Assembly (NCBI RefSeq): GCF_000716675.1
Contig: NZ_JNXT01000023.1
Location: 70,930-134,929 of the forward strand
Direction of reading: 5' to 3'
Length of the DNA stretch: 64,000 bases
DNA from: Streptomyces alboflavus
Lineage (GTDB): Bacteria > Actinomycetota > Actinomycetes > Streptomycetales > Streptomycetaceae
The notes beneath the pieces were generated by a model. That model was not told the origin of the DNA. It saw nothing but the letters and a program-made list of their open reading frames with translations, and searched no databases. The position numbers and the translations under genes are program-made. Positions 15,461-22,885 of the stretch are shown here, one piece after another. The stretch's first letter is position 1; each line of letters begins with the position of its first letter.

Positions 15461-16572
15461 CCGACATCCTCCTCATCGCCCTCTACGCCTTCCTCGGCGC
15501 TGTCGCCGCCGGTCTGCTCGGCGCCCTCGTCCTGCGCCTGCTGCGGCACCGCTCCCTGGTCGTGTCGCTGACCGTCGTCGTCGCGGTCGCCGTGACCGCG
15601 ATGCTCGCCGGGACGCTGGCCGTGGCCTGGCAGATGTTTCTGTCCCGGCACGACCTGACAGTGGTCACCGTGGTCGTCGCCATGGCCGCCGCGGTGTCGC
15701 TGGCCACCGCGCTGCTGCTCGGCCGGTGGGTAGTGGCCCGCAGCAAGGCACTGACGCTCGCGGCCCGCTCCTTCGGCACGGGCGGCAGCTTCGCCGCACC
15801 CGACGAGCCCGCGACCGCCGAACTCGCGGCCCTCACCCGGGAGCTGGAGTCGACCAGCGCGCGGCTCGCCGAGTCGAGGGAGCGTGAGCGGGCCCTGGAG
15901 AGCTCCCGCCGTGAGCTGGTCGCCTGGATCTCGCACGACCTGCGGACGCCGCTCGCCGGACTGCGGGCCATGGCGGAGGCGCTGGAGGACGGCGTGGCGG
16001 CGGACCCCGACCGCTATCTGCGGCAGATCCGCACGGAGGTGGAGCGCCTGAACGGCATGGTCGGCGACCTCTTCGAGCTCTCCCGCATCCACGCGGGCGC
16101 CCTCGCCCTCTCGCCGTCGCGGATCTCCGTGTACGACCTCGTGGGCGACGCGCTCGCCGGGGCGGACCCGCTGGCGCGGGAGCACGGCGTACGGCTCGTG
16201 GGGCGCCGCATCGACGCGGTGCCGATCGAGGTCGACAGCAAGGAGATGAGCAGGGTCCTGGGGAACCTGCTGGTCAACGCGATCCGGCGGACCCCGGCCG
16301 ACGGTACGGTCGCCGTCGCGGCGGAGTGCTCGGACGCCGGCGTCGTCCTGTCGGTGACGGACGGCTGCGGCGGCATCCCCGAGGAGGACCTGGGCCGGGT
16401 CTTCGACACGGGCTGGCGCGGCACCCACGCGCGTACGCCCCCGGCGGGCGCGGGCCTCGGCCTCGCCATCGTCCGCGGCATCGTCGAGGCCCACGAGGGC
16501 CGCGCGGCGGTACGCAACGTCTCCGGAGGCTGCCGGTTCGAAGTGGTCCTGCCCCAGGCGGGACCTGCGTAG
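15457..16572 (+). CDS. Membrane sensor histidine kinase (HAMP-HisKA-HATPase)
   Basis: A 371-residue protein. It has an N-terminal helix (LIALYAFLGAVAAGLLGALVLRLL), further hydrophobic segments to about residue 90, a HAMP-like linker, the H-box at residues 156-165 with His160 (WISHDLRTPL), an N-box (LGNLLVNAIRR) and G-boxes (DGCGGIPEED, GAGLGLAIVRG). It should autophosphorylate on His160 and signal to the upstream OmpR-type regulator, whose stop it overlaps by 4 bp. There is almost no extracytoplasmic sensor loop, so the signal is probably sensed in the membrane. Confidence 0.92.
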   Translation: MTDILLIALYAFLGAVAAGLLGALVLRLLRHRSLVVSLTVVVAVAVTAMLAGTLAVAWQMFLSRHDLTVVTVVVAMAAAVSLATALLLGRWVVARSKALTLAARSFGTGGSFAAPDEPATAELAALTRELESTSARLAESRERERALESSRRELVAWISHDLRTPLAGLRAMAEALEDGVAADPDRYLRQIRTEVERLNGMVGDLFELSRIHAGALALSPSRISVYDLVGDALAGADPLAREHGVRLVGRRIDAVPIEVDSKEMSRVLGNLLVNAIRRTPADGTVAVAAECSDAGVVLSVTDGCGGIPEEDLGRVFDTGWRGTHARTPPAGAGLGLAIVRGIVEAHEGRAAVRNVSGGCRFEVVLPQAGPA

Positions 16573-17006
16573 GGCAGGCGGGCCCGTCGCCTTCGGCCAG
16601 GTCGCGGGGCCGGGCGACCCGCAGAGGAGCCCCGGGCCGCTGAGGGCGCCGCCGCCCCGGCCGCCCTCACCGCGCGCTCCGCGAAGCCGCCGTCACTGTG
16701 GGTCCTACGAAGCCGCCCTTGCTCCGGGCCTCGTGAAGCCGCCTTCACCGTGGGTCCTACGAAGCCGCCCTTGCTCCGGGCCCCGTGAAGCCGCCTTCAC
16801 CGTGGGCGCCACGAAGCCGCCCTCGCGCCGCACCCCGTGAAGCCGCCCTCGCGCCGCACCCCGTGAAGCCGCCCTCGCGCCGCACCCCGCGAAGCCGCCC
16901 TCACTCCGGGCCCCGTGAAGCGGCCCTCACGGCCGGTGCCACGACGTCGCCGTCGCTTCGGGCCGTGCGAGTGCCCCTCCCCACAACGCCCGCCGCGCAG
17001 GCGCCC
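16573..17006. other. 434-bp region between convergent genes, mostly tandem repeat
   Basis: No gene is supported. The region is bounded by the histidine-kinase stop on the left and the epimerase stop on the right, and nearly all of 16657-16968 is the 26-bp minisatellite described separately. The remaining flanks carry no clear hairpin. Confidence 0.7.
16657..16968. repeat. 26-bp tandem repeat (minisatellite), about 12 units
   Basis: The anchor GAAGCCGCC recurs with exact 26-bp spacing at 16683, 16709, 16735, 16761, 16787, 16813, 16839, 16865, 16891 and 16917 (last base run variant), with degenerate copies at 16657 and 16943. Units 16839 and 16865 are identical. Two units contain GTGAAG-CCGC-CTTCAC (16733-16748 and 16785-16800), a 6-bp hairpin. 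The period is not a multiple of three and lies between convergent stops, so it is noncoding. Confidence 0.9.
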
Positions 17007-18059
17007 TCACCGCAGCTCCGCCCCCGCGAACTCCCGCATCCCCGCCGCGAAGCGGACCTCGGGTCGCCACCCGAGCGCCGCCCGCAGCCGCGCCGAGTCC
17101 GCCGTCACATGGCGGACGTCGCCGAGCCGGTACTCCCCGGTGACCACGGGCGCGGGTCCGCCGTGGGCGTCGGCGAGGGCGCGGGCCATCTCGCCGACGG
17201 TGTGCGGGTCGCCGCTGCCCGTGTTGAAGGCCGTGAACGTCCCGGCGGCCGCCACGTCCCGCACGGACTCCAGGGCCGTCGCCGCGGCCGCCGCCACGTC
17301 CCGTACGTGCACGAAGTCCCGCCGCTGGCCGCCGTCCTCGAAGACGCGCGGCGCCTCACCGCGGGCGAGCGCGGAGCGGAACAGGGCGGCCACCCCGGCA
17401 TAGGGGGTGTCGCGGGGCATGCCGGGGCCGTACACGTTGTGGTAGCGCAGCGACACCGCGCGGCCGTCGGTCGAGCGGGCCCACGCCGCGCTCAGGTGTT
17501 CCTGGGCCAGCTTCGTCGTGGCGTACACGTTGCGCGGGTCGAGGGGCGCGTCCTCGGCCACCAGGCCGGGCGCCAACTCGGCGCCGCAGGACGGGCAGAG
17601 CGGCTCGAACCGCCCGGCCGCCAGGTCCTTCTCGGCGCGCGGCCCCGGCCGCACCACGCCGTGCCGCGCGCACACGTACCGCCCCTCTCCGTAGACGACC
17701 ATCGACCCGGCGAGCACCAGGTCCCGCAGTCCGGCCCGTGCCATCGCGGCGAGCAGCACCGCCGTGCCCAGGTCGTTGCAGCCGACGTACGCGGGCGCGT
17801 CCGCGAAGTCCTTGCCGAGCCCCACCATGGCTGCCTGGTGGCACACCGCGTCGACACCGGCCAGCGCCGACTCCACGCCGTCGGGGTCGCGCACGTCGCC
17901 GACGACGAACCGCTCGCCGGCCCGGGCCGCGCGCGGCGGCCCGCCGTGCGCCGACGCGAGGACCGCGTCGTAGGAGACGACTTCGTGGCCGCGCGCGAGC
18001 AGCGCGTCGACGACGTGTGTTCCGATGAACCCGGCTCCGCCGGTGACCAGTACCCGCAT
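17007..18059 (-). CDS. NAD-dependent epimerase/dehydratase (extended SDR) with zinc-knuckle-like insert
   Basis: A 350-residue extended SDR. It has the NAD-binding motif GGAGFIG (7-13), Asp31, and the catalytic pair Tyr179 and Lys183 (NVYATTK), with the YHNVYGPGMPRDTPYAGV and RDFVHVRDVA substrate-side blocks typical of nucleotide-sugar 4-epimerases and dehydratases. Residues 128-160 are an insertion containing YVCARHG and CPSCGAEL (Cys130, Cys155, Cys158, His133), which could bind zinc. Its end faces the 26-bp repeat array and the histidine kinase. It may supply a nucleotide sugar to the glycosyltransferases at 12.6-14.1 kb. Confidence 0.9.
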   Translation of the reverse strand: MRVLVTGGAGFIGTHVVDALLARGHEVVSYDAVLASAHGGPPRAARAGERFVVGDVRDPDGVESALAGVDAVCHQAAMVGLGKDFADAPAYVGCNDLGTAVLLAAMARAGLRDLVLAGSMVVYGEGRYVCARHGVVRPGPRAEKDLAAGRFEPLCPSCGAELAPGLVAEDAPLDPRNVYATTKLAQEHLSAAWARSTDGRAVSLRYHNVYGPGMPRDTPYAGVAALFRSALARGEAPRVFEDGGQRRDFVHVRDVAAAAATALESVRDVAAAGTFTAFNTGSGDPHTVGEMARALADAHGGPAPVVTGEYRLGDVRHVTADSARLRAALGWRPEVRFAAGMREFAGAELR

Positions 18060-18112
18060 GCAGCCCACGCTAAGCAGCGGACGGCCCGCACGGACCGCGC
18101 CACGGCCCCGCG

Positions 18113-19153
18113 TCACCGTTCCGTAAGACCCTGCCCGGGACGGCCGTCGTCGCCATGGCCGTACAGCGCCGTCGTACGGACCCCCGCCTGGAACCGCGTC
18201 CGCACCCCGAGCACCGCCATGATCCGGCTCATCCGGCGCTCCACCGTGCGCTGGGCCACGCCGAGCCGGCGGGCGATGGCGCTGTCGGTGAGTCCTGCGC
18301 GCAGATGGGCGAGCAGCAGCTCGTCGTCGGGGGAGAGCCCGGCGTGGGCGGCCGGGGCCGCGGGCCACAGGGGCGTGGCGCGCTGCCAGAGGAGTTCGAA
18401 GAGGGCGATGAGCCCTTCGAGCAGGGCGGACTGCTGGAGGACCAGGATCTCCTCCTCGCTGGGCAGCACGAACGGCACGAGCGCCACCTTGCGGTCGGCG
18501 ACCACCAGCTTCAGCGGTACGTCCGCGAGCACCCGGCTCTCCTCGCCGCGCTCGGCGAGCTCCCGGGTGGCCTCCACCCGGCCGGGGCCGTCGAGGCCCG
18601 CCTGGTCGTAGATCGCGCGATAGCGCAGGCCCTTGTCGAGGCGCTCGCGCTGCACGGTGTCCTGCCGCCGCAACGGCTCCACCACGTAGGGCGGTTTGTC
18701 CAGGATCAGCATCTCGCTCTTGGCCATCTGCTGGGTCTGGAAGAACTGCTGGGCGATGGCCTCGCGCCCGCGCAGGATCAGCACCGGCGAGCCCTCGCCG
18801 CGCAGCCGCCCGGCCCGGAACTCCTCGGCGAGCCCGGCCGCGGCGAGGCGTGCGTGCGCGATCTCCTCCTGGCGGCGCAGCGCGAGGACTTCGAGCGCCA
18901 CGTCGGGCGGGGCCGGGGTGAGCCGCTCCGTGCCGTCCGCGGCGCCCGTCAGGAGCCCCAGGTCGGTCAGCGAGCGCACGTGCCCGCGCACCGACTCGTC
19001 GGTGAGGCCCGTGGCCCGGGCGAGCGCGCCGAGCGTCGAGCCGGGGGCCGCGAGGAGCGCGCGGTACACACGCTCCTCGCCGGGGCCGACGCCGAGCCCG
19101 GCGAGGACCGGGGCGTGCGGGGGTGGCGGGGTCTGCTCCGGCGTCGCGTCCAT
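18113..19153 (-). CDS. TrmB-type winged-helix / LuxR-type HTH regulator
   Basis: A 346-residue protein. The N-terminus (GVGPGEERVYRALLAAPGSTLGALARATGLTDESVRGHVRSLTDLGLL) is a TrmB-like winged helix. The middle has a PLD-like sensor region (GREAIAQQFFQTQQMAKSEMLILDKPPYV). The C-terminus (LSPDDELLLAHLRAGLTDSAIARRLGVAQRTVERRMSRIM) is a LuxR-family HTH. This two-HTH design is frequent among Streptomyces orphan regulators. The ATG is at 19153, after a probable palindromic operator. The ligand and targets are unknown. Confidence 0.85.
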   Translation of the reverse strand: MDATPEQTPPPPHAPVLAGLGVGPGEERVYRALLAAPGSTLGALARATGLTDESVRGHVRSLTDLGLLTGAADGTERLTPAPPDVALEVLALRRQEEIAHARLAAAGLAEEFRAGRLRGEGSPVLILRGREAIAQQFFQTQQMAKSEMLILDKPPYVVEPLRRQDTVQRERLDKGLRYRAIYDQAGLDGPGRVEATRELAERGEESRVLADVPLKLVVADRKVALVPFVLPSEEEILVLQQSALLEGLIALFELLWQRATPLWPAAPAAHAGLSPDDELLLAHLRAGLTDSAIARRLGVAQRTVERRMSRIMAVLGVRTRFQAGVRTTALYGHGDDGRPGQGLTER

Positions 19154-19177
19154 GCCACCGTCTTCCCTCTTCTGCGC

Positions 19178-19191
19178 GTCGGAATGCCGAC
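19178..19191. promoter_or_regulatory. Palindrome GTCGGAATGCCGAC before the TrmB/LuxR regulator
   Basis: GTCGG-aatg-CCGAC is a perfect inverted repeat 25 bp upstream of the regulator's ATG on the opposite strand, with further CCGAC/TCGGC half-sites over the next 30 bp. An autoregulatory operator is the simplest reading. Confidence 0.4.
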
Positions 19192-19238
19192 ACTGGCGGA
19201 ACTCCGACGCTCTCTTCGGCGCGGACCCCGGTACGGTC

Positions 19239-19304
19239 ATGCCTGCCATGGATGCGGTTGTCATGAACGCCGAAGTCGCGTGCCGGAAGCGGCAGTCTGC
19301 CTGA
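19239..19304 (+). CDS. Possible 21-residue peptide divergent from the TrmB/LuxR regulator
   Basis: ATG-to-TGA frame encoding MPAMDAVVMNAEVACRKRQSA, divergent from the regulator gene and just past its palindrome. There is no strong ribosome site (GGTACGG lies a few bases before the ATG). It could be a leader or signalling peptide, or chance. Length and composition alone cannot support function. Confidence 0.2.
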   Translation: MPAMDAVVMNAEVACRKRQSA

Positions 19305-19610
19305 CGGCGATTTCCGCGTCCACGGCGCGTTCCGCCTTCCGGCGACGCCGCAGGCCGTGCAGGGCCGCGCGCGGCGCGCGGTACGAGACCGGCACGGGAT
19401 GCCCCGGCTCTACGCCCCCGCACGTCAGGGGCGCCAACCCCCCACTCGGGGCATCCCGTGCCACCCGCGCCCCCACCTTCTTCGCGCGCCCCCGGCCCGC
19501 TGCGCGCGCTCCCCGCCCGTCGGCGGCTCCATCTGGCCCACCCGCCCCACCTGCCGCGTCGGCATCCGCCCGACGGCCGCGCGCCCGTGCGGCATTAAGA
19601 ACGCATAAAT

Positions 19611-19629
19611 ACTGCCGGAAAATGGCAGT
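19611..19629. promoter_or_regulatory. Inverted repeat ACTGCC-ggaaaat-GGCAGT
   Basis: Perfect 6-bp arms with an AT-rich 7-nt loop, preceded by the AT-rich TTAAGAACGCATAAAT. It lies about 135 bp before the OB-fold membrane gene and may mark its promoter/operator. Confidence 0.3.
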
Positions 19630-19764
19630 GCGCCGAAGGGGTGGGTCGCGTCAGGATGGGAGTGCAGGGACGGGGGGCGAGGCCCGGGTGCCGGATCACG
19701 GAAACGAGGTCCGGCACCCGGGTGCGTGCGGCTCCCGTGCGTGACCGGTCAAGGGGGCGGGGGC

Positions 19765-20466
19765 ATGGGGGAGTTGATCGACGCGGCGGTGGGGTTCCCA
19801 GGAGTGGCCTTCACCTCCGCGATGGCGGTGGTGGTGTGCTTCTGGCTGCTCGTCGCGGTGGGCCTGGGCCGGGCCGACAGCTTCGACGAGGACGCCGACC
19901 TGGGCGCCGCCGGGCTCGGCGGCGTGCCGGTGGCCGTGGCCGTGTCGCTGCTCGTGGGCACGGGCTGGCTGGTGACCCTGGCGGGCTCCGTCGCGCTCGA
20001 GCGGACCGGCTGGACGGGGCTCGCGCACGCGGCGGGGGACCTCGGGCTGCTCGCGGTGGCCGCGCTCGTCGCGTACGGGGCGACGCGCGCCCTCGTCCGC
20101 GCACCGGCGCGGGACCCGAGCGGCGCCGCCACGTCGCCCCAGGACCTCGTCGGCTCGGTGGGCACGGTCCGCACCGGCTGGGTCGACCTGGAGTCGGGCC
20201 AGGCCGAAGTGGCCGCGCCGGACGGGACCGTGGCCGTCGTCGAGATCCGGCAGGACCCGTCCGTGGCGGGGGAGCCGATGGCGGTCGGCGGCAGTGCCCT
20301 GCTGCACGCGTACGACGCCACCGGCGCGTTCTTCTGGGCCGTGCCCTGCGCGGTGCCGCTCGCCCCGGGCCGCCCCCGCCCCGCCCGCGCGGCCGAGGCC
20401 CCACCCGCGAGCCGCGCGGACACCGGCCCCGCGGACGACCCCTGGCCCCACGCCGACTGCGCATGA
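19765..20466 (+). CDS. NfeD-like/OB-fold integral membrane protein
   Basis: A 233-residue protein. Three to four hydrophobic segments (FTSAMAVVVCFWLLVAVGLG, GVPVAVAVSLLVGTGWLVTLAGS, AAGDLGLLAVAALVAYGATRAL) precede a small beta-rich domain (DLVGSVGTVRTGWVDLESGQAEVAAPDGTVAVVEIRQD) resembling the OB-fold of NfeD/YqiJ-type proteins. In many bacteria these pair with a flotillin, but no flotillin gene follows here. The C-terminus is Pro/Ala-rich. The start is ATG 19765; a run of G (19754-19763) provides a weak ribosome site. Confidence 0.7.
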   Translation: MGELIDAAVGFPGVAFTSAMAVVVCFWLLVAVGLGRADSFDEDADLGAAGLGGVPVAVAVSLLVGTGWLVTLAGSVALERTGWTGLAHAAGDLGLLAVAALVAYGATRALVRAPARDPSGAATSPQDLVGSVGTVRTGWVDLESGQAEVAAPDGTVAVVEIRQDPSVAGEPMAVGGSALLHAYDATGAFFWAVPCAVPLAPGRPRPARAAEAPPASRADTGPADDPWPHADCA

Positions 20467-20540
20467 CGCCCGGCCCGCGCCCGGCCCCCACTGGCCCGAG
20501 CGGCCGTTCTGACGCCGCGCGCACGGCAGTTCACCCACAC

Positions 20541-20891
20541 TCAGGCGTAGCTGAGGATCAGTGCCGCCAGGGTGACCTGCGCGCTGATCTGCACCGTGAT
20601 CAGCAGCCCCCGCCAGCCCTCGAACGGCTCCCGGCGGCGCGGCCACGCGGCCGCGAGGACGCCGGACACCGCCGAGACGAGGAAGGCCCCCGCGACCAGG
20701 GCCGGGGACACCCGCGCGCAGTCGACGCCGTACGTCAGGCACCCGGAGGCGCGCTCGGAGGACAGCGTGAGCACGAGGGAGCCGATGGCGGTGGGCACGA
20801 GGAGCACGAGGGCGACCAGGGCAGTGATGCGGGCGGCCCGGTCACCGGCGTCGGGTCGCGGGGCGGCGGTGCTGCGGCTTTCGGTGGTCAT
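20541..20891 (-). CDS. Small integral membrane protein
   Basis: A 116-residue protein with three hydrophobic segments (ITALVALVLLVPTAIGSLVLTL, SPALVAGAFLVSAVSGVLAAAW, GLLITVQISAQVTLAALILSYA) and two cysteines in the first extracytoplasmic loop (SGCLTYGVDCARV) that could form a disulfide. No family is recognised. It stands alone, convergent with the OB-fold membrane gene. Confidence 0.7.
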   Translation of the reverse strand: MTTESRSTAAPRPDAGDRAARITALVALVLLVPTAIGSLVLTLSSERASGCLTYGVDCARVSPALVAGAFLVSAVSGVLAAAWPRRREPFEGWRGLLITVQISAQVTLAALILSYA

Positions 20892-20947
20892 GCCCCCAGT
20901 CCAGCCGTGGCCGAGGCCCCGGAGAACCGGTCGGGTACTCAGACGCC

Positions 20948-21050
20948 TTGAGTGGCCGCACTCATCCGCATGCAGCCGAACTCAGCCGCACGCAGCCGCA
21001 CTCATCTGCTCAGGTGTCCGTGCGTGGCCGCATCCATCCGCTCACGCGTC
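20948..21050. repeat. Degenerate short repeats of GCCGCACTCATCC type
   Basis: The noncoding stretch between the small membrane gene and the CoA-binding gene repeats TGGCCGCAcTCATCCGC-like words (20949 and 21025), with intervening GCCGAACTCA / GCCGCACGCA copies. The units are too diverged for a firm period. Confidence 0.4.
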
Positions 21051-21104
21051 GCGCGTCGTCGCGCGCCCCCGGATGCGGGCCTCCGCGACCGCGGCCCGCC
21101 CGCC

Positions 21105-21521
21105 CTACGCCGCAGGCCCGAGCCGCGGTATCTCGATGGCGGGGCACCGGTCCATGACCATGTCGAGGCCCGCGGCGCGCGTGCGCGCGTAGGCCGCCTC
21201 GTCGATGACGTCGAGCTGGAACCACACGGCCTTCGCGCCGATGGCGACGGCCTCGTCGGCGACGGCGCCTGCGAGGTCGCTGTTCACGAACACGTCCACG
21301 ACATCGACGTCGAAGGGAATCTCGGCGAGCGAGGCATACCCCTTCTCGCCGTGCACCGTCTCCGCCTTGGGGTGGACCGGCACGACGCGTTTGCCGTACC
21401 GCTGGAGCACCTCGGCGACGCCGTACGCGGCACGCCGCTCGTTGTTCGACAGGCCGACGACGGCCCAGGTGTCACCGAGTCCGGTGAGGATCTTGCGGAC
21501 GGTGGCGGGGTCGCCGTGCAT
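21105..21521 (-). CDS. CoA-binding domain protein (YccU family)
   Basis: A 138-residue Rossmann-fold protein: TWAVVGLSNNERRAAYGVAEVLQRYGKRVVPVHPKAETVHGEKGYASLAEIPFDVDVVDVFVNSD, then AKAVWFQLDVIDEAAYARTRAAGLDMVMDRCPAIE. This is the full-length CoA_binding_2 family (YccU-like), related to the CoA-binding domain of succinyl-CoA ligase. Function is undefined; it may sense acyl-CoA. The start is ATG 21521 (MHGDPATV). It lies downstream of the terD terminator and is probably a separate transcript. Confidence 0.88.
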   Translation of the reverse strand: MHGDPATVRKILTGLGDTWAVVGLSNNERRAAYGVAEVLQRYGKRVVPVHPKAETVHGEKGYASLAEIPFDVDVVDVFVNSDLAGAVADEAVAIGAKAVWFQLDVIDEAAYARTRAAGLDMVMDRCPAIEIPRLGPAA

Positions 21522-21558
21522 GTCGGGCCTCCAGGGTGTCGTCGGTCTCACTACGCCA

Positions 21559-21599
21559 ACGGCGGCGCGAGCCGGGTGATTCCCGGCTCGCGCCGCCGT
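21559..21599. terminator. Strong terminator downstream of terD
   Basis: An 18-bp perfectly paired stem (21559-21576 with 21582-21599) closes a five-base loop (TGATT). It lies 48 bp past the terD stop on the minus strand and just upstream of the CoA-binding gene, separating the two units. Confidence 0.85.
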
Positions 21600-21646
21600 C
21601 GGGCAGGGCGGCAGGACGGGGTGTCCGCGGCGCCGCCGGGCGGGCG

Positions 21647-22222
21647 TCAGACGTTGACGCCGAAGTCCGACGCGATGCCGCGCAGGCCGCTCGCGTAACC
21701 CTGGCCGACGGCACGGAACTTCCACTCGGCGCCGTGGCGGTAGAGCTCGCCGAAGACCATCGCGGTCTCCGTCGACGCGTCCTCGGAGAGGTCGTAGCGG
21801 GCGATCTCCTGGTTGTCCGCCTGGTTCACCACGCGGATGAACGCGTTGCGGACCTGGCCGAAGGACTGGCCGCGGTTCTCCGCGTCGTGGATCGACACCG
21901 GGAACACGATCTTCGTGATCTGCGGGGGCACCCCGGCGAGGTTGACCTTGACGGCCTCGTCGTCGCCCTCGCCCTCACCGGTGAGGTTGTCGCCCGTGTG
22001 CTCCACGGAGCCGTCGGGGCTCGTGAGGTTGTTGTAGAAGATGAAGTGCTGGTCGGAGACGACCTTTCCGGAGTCGTCGCAGAGCAGCGCGCTGGCGTCG
22101 AGGTCGTAGTCCGTGCCGGTGGTGGTCCGCACGTCCCAGCCCAGGCCGATCAGCACGGCCGTGAGGCCGGGCGCCTCCTTGCTCAGCGAGACATTGCCGC
22201 CCTTGGAGAGGGAAACTCCCAC
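21647..22222 (-). CDS. TerD-family calcium-binding stress protein
   Basis: A 191-residue TerD protein: [54 protein letters not shown], ending with the [31 protein letters not shown] block. The acidic residues in DLDAS and in GEGEGDDE build the calcium sites of the family. These cytoplasmic proteins are linked to tellurite, acid or phage stress and to development in Streptomyces. The GTG at 22222 follows an AGGAGG site. The promoter carries a CTACA-N4-TGTAG operator (22286-22301). Confidence 0.94.
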   Translation of the reverse strand: MGVSLSKGGNVSLSKEAPGLTAVLIGLGWDVRTTTGTDYDLDASALLCDDSGKVVSDQHFIFYNNLTSPDGSVEHTGDNLTGEGEGDDEAVKVNLAGVPPQITKIVFPVSIHDAENRGQSFGQVRNAFIRVVNQADNQEIARYDLSEDASTETAMVFGELYRHGAEWKFRAVGQGYASGLRGIASDFGVNV

Positions 22223-22285
22223 GTGTCCTCCTGTGGTCCGCTACCGAGAATCGCATCCGGCCGTGGTCAGGGCCGGGACTTAGAA

Positions 22286-22301
22286 TCTACATGAGTGTAG
22301 A
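22286..22301. promoter_or_regulatory. BlaI-type operator TCTACAtgagTGTAGA between terD and blaI-like gene
   Basis: A perfect inverted repeat with a 4-bp spacer carrying the TACA/TGTA half-sites of BlaI/MecI/CopY repressors. On the minus strand its right half merges into TAGATT, a good -10 box for terD. It also lies 165 bp upstream of the blaI-like gene, so it could serve both. Confidence 0.65.
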
Positions 22302-22367
22302 AGCGTCCGAAGGGGGTACAGCCCCTTCCGGCCGTTACGATGTGGCGCTCCCTATGAGACGTACGCG

Positions 22368-22384
22368 ACATACGTGAGGTATGT
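22368..22384. promoter_or_regulatory. Inverted repeat ACATAC-gtgag-GTATGT upstream of blaI-like gene
   Basis: Perfect 6-bp arms with a 5-bp spacer in the leader region of the BlaI-like gene. It differs from the BlaI-type sites and may bind another regulator or form an RNA hairpin. Confidence 0.35.
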
Positions 22385-22465
22385 GATGCGAGGGAGCGAG
22401 AGACGACGGAAGCACGCGCGGCGGCGGCAGGCGCGGCACACCGCGACGGGAGGCGAGGGCACGGT

Positions 22466-22876
22466 ATGACGCAGCATGCGGAAGGGCCGCGGGAGCCGCG
22501 TCCGCGCAGACGCGGGCAGGGCGAGCTGGAGGCCCAGGTGCTCGCGGCGCTGCACGGCGCGCGCGGCCCGGTGAGCGCGGCCTGGGTGCAGGAGCGCATC
22601 GGCGGCGACCTCGCGTACACGACGGTCATGACGATCCTCACGCGCCTGCTCGCCAAGAACGTGGTGACACGTGAACGCGCGGGCCGCTCCTTCGTGTGGC
22701 GGTCCACCGCCGACGAGGCCGGGCTCGCCGCGCTGCGGATGCGCAAGGTCCTCGACGGTGAGAGCGACCGGTCAGCGGTCCTCGCGAGCTTCGTCACCAC
22801 CCTGTCCGCCGACGACGAGCGGCTGCTGCGCGATCTGCTCGGCGAGGCGGGCGGCACCGCGGGCGCGGAGGACTGA
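22466..22876 (+). CDS. BlaI/MecI/CopY-family winged-helix repressor
   Basis: A 136-residue protein. GELEAQVLAALHGARGPVSAAWVQERIGGDLAYTTVMTILTRLLAKNVVTRERAGRSFVWRST is the Penicillinase_R (BlaI) winged helix, with a C-terminal dimerisation helix (SAVLASFVTTLSADDERLLRDLLGE) that in classical systems is the protease-cleaved part. The M56 peptidase follows after 9 bp, the usual BlaI-BlaR1 pairing. Operators of the matching type lie before terD/blaI and before terB. Confidence 0.93.
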   Translation: MTQHAEGPREPRPRRRGQGELEAQVLAALHGARGPVSAAWVQERIGGDLAYTTVMTILTRLLAKNVVTRERAGRSFVWRSTADEAGLAALRMRKVLDGESDRSAVLASFVTTLSADDERLLRDLLGEAGGTAGAED

Positions 22877-22885
22877 CCGCTCGCC

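Larger units (their letters stand above)
19154..19764. other. 611-bp intergenic region
   Basis: The region between the TrmB/LuxR regulator and the OB-fold membrane protein holds a palindrome at 19178-19191, a possible 21-codon ORF (19239-19304), a very GC-rich stretch, and an AT-richer patch with a hairpin at 19611-19629. No longer reading frame shows family features. Confidence 0.6.

Noticed and set aside
16657..16968. CRISPR array.
   Set aside because: The repeats are contiguous with no unique spacers and no cas genes are near.
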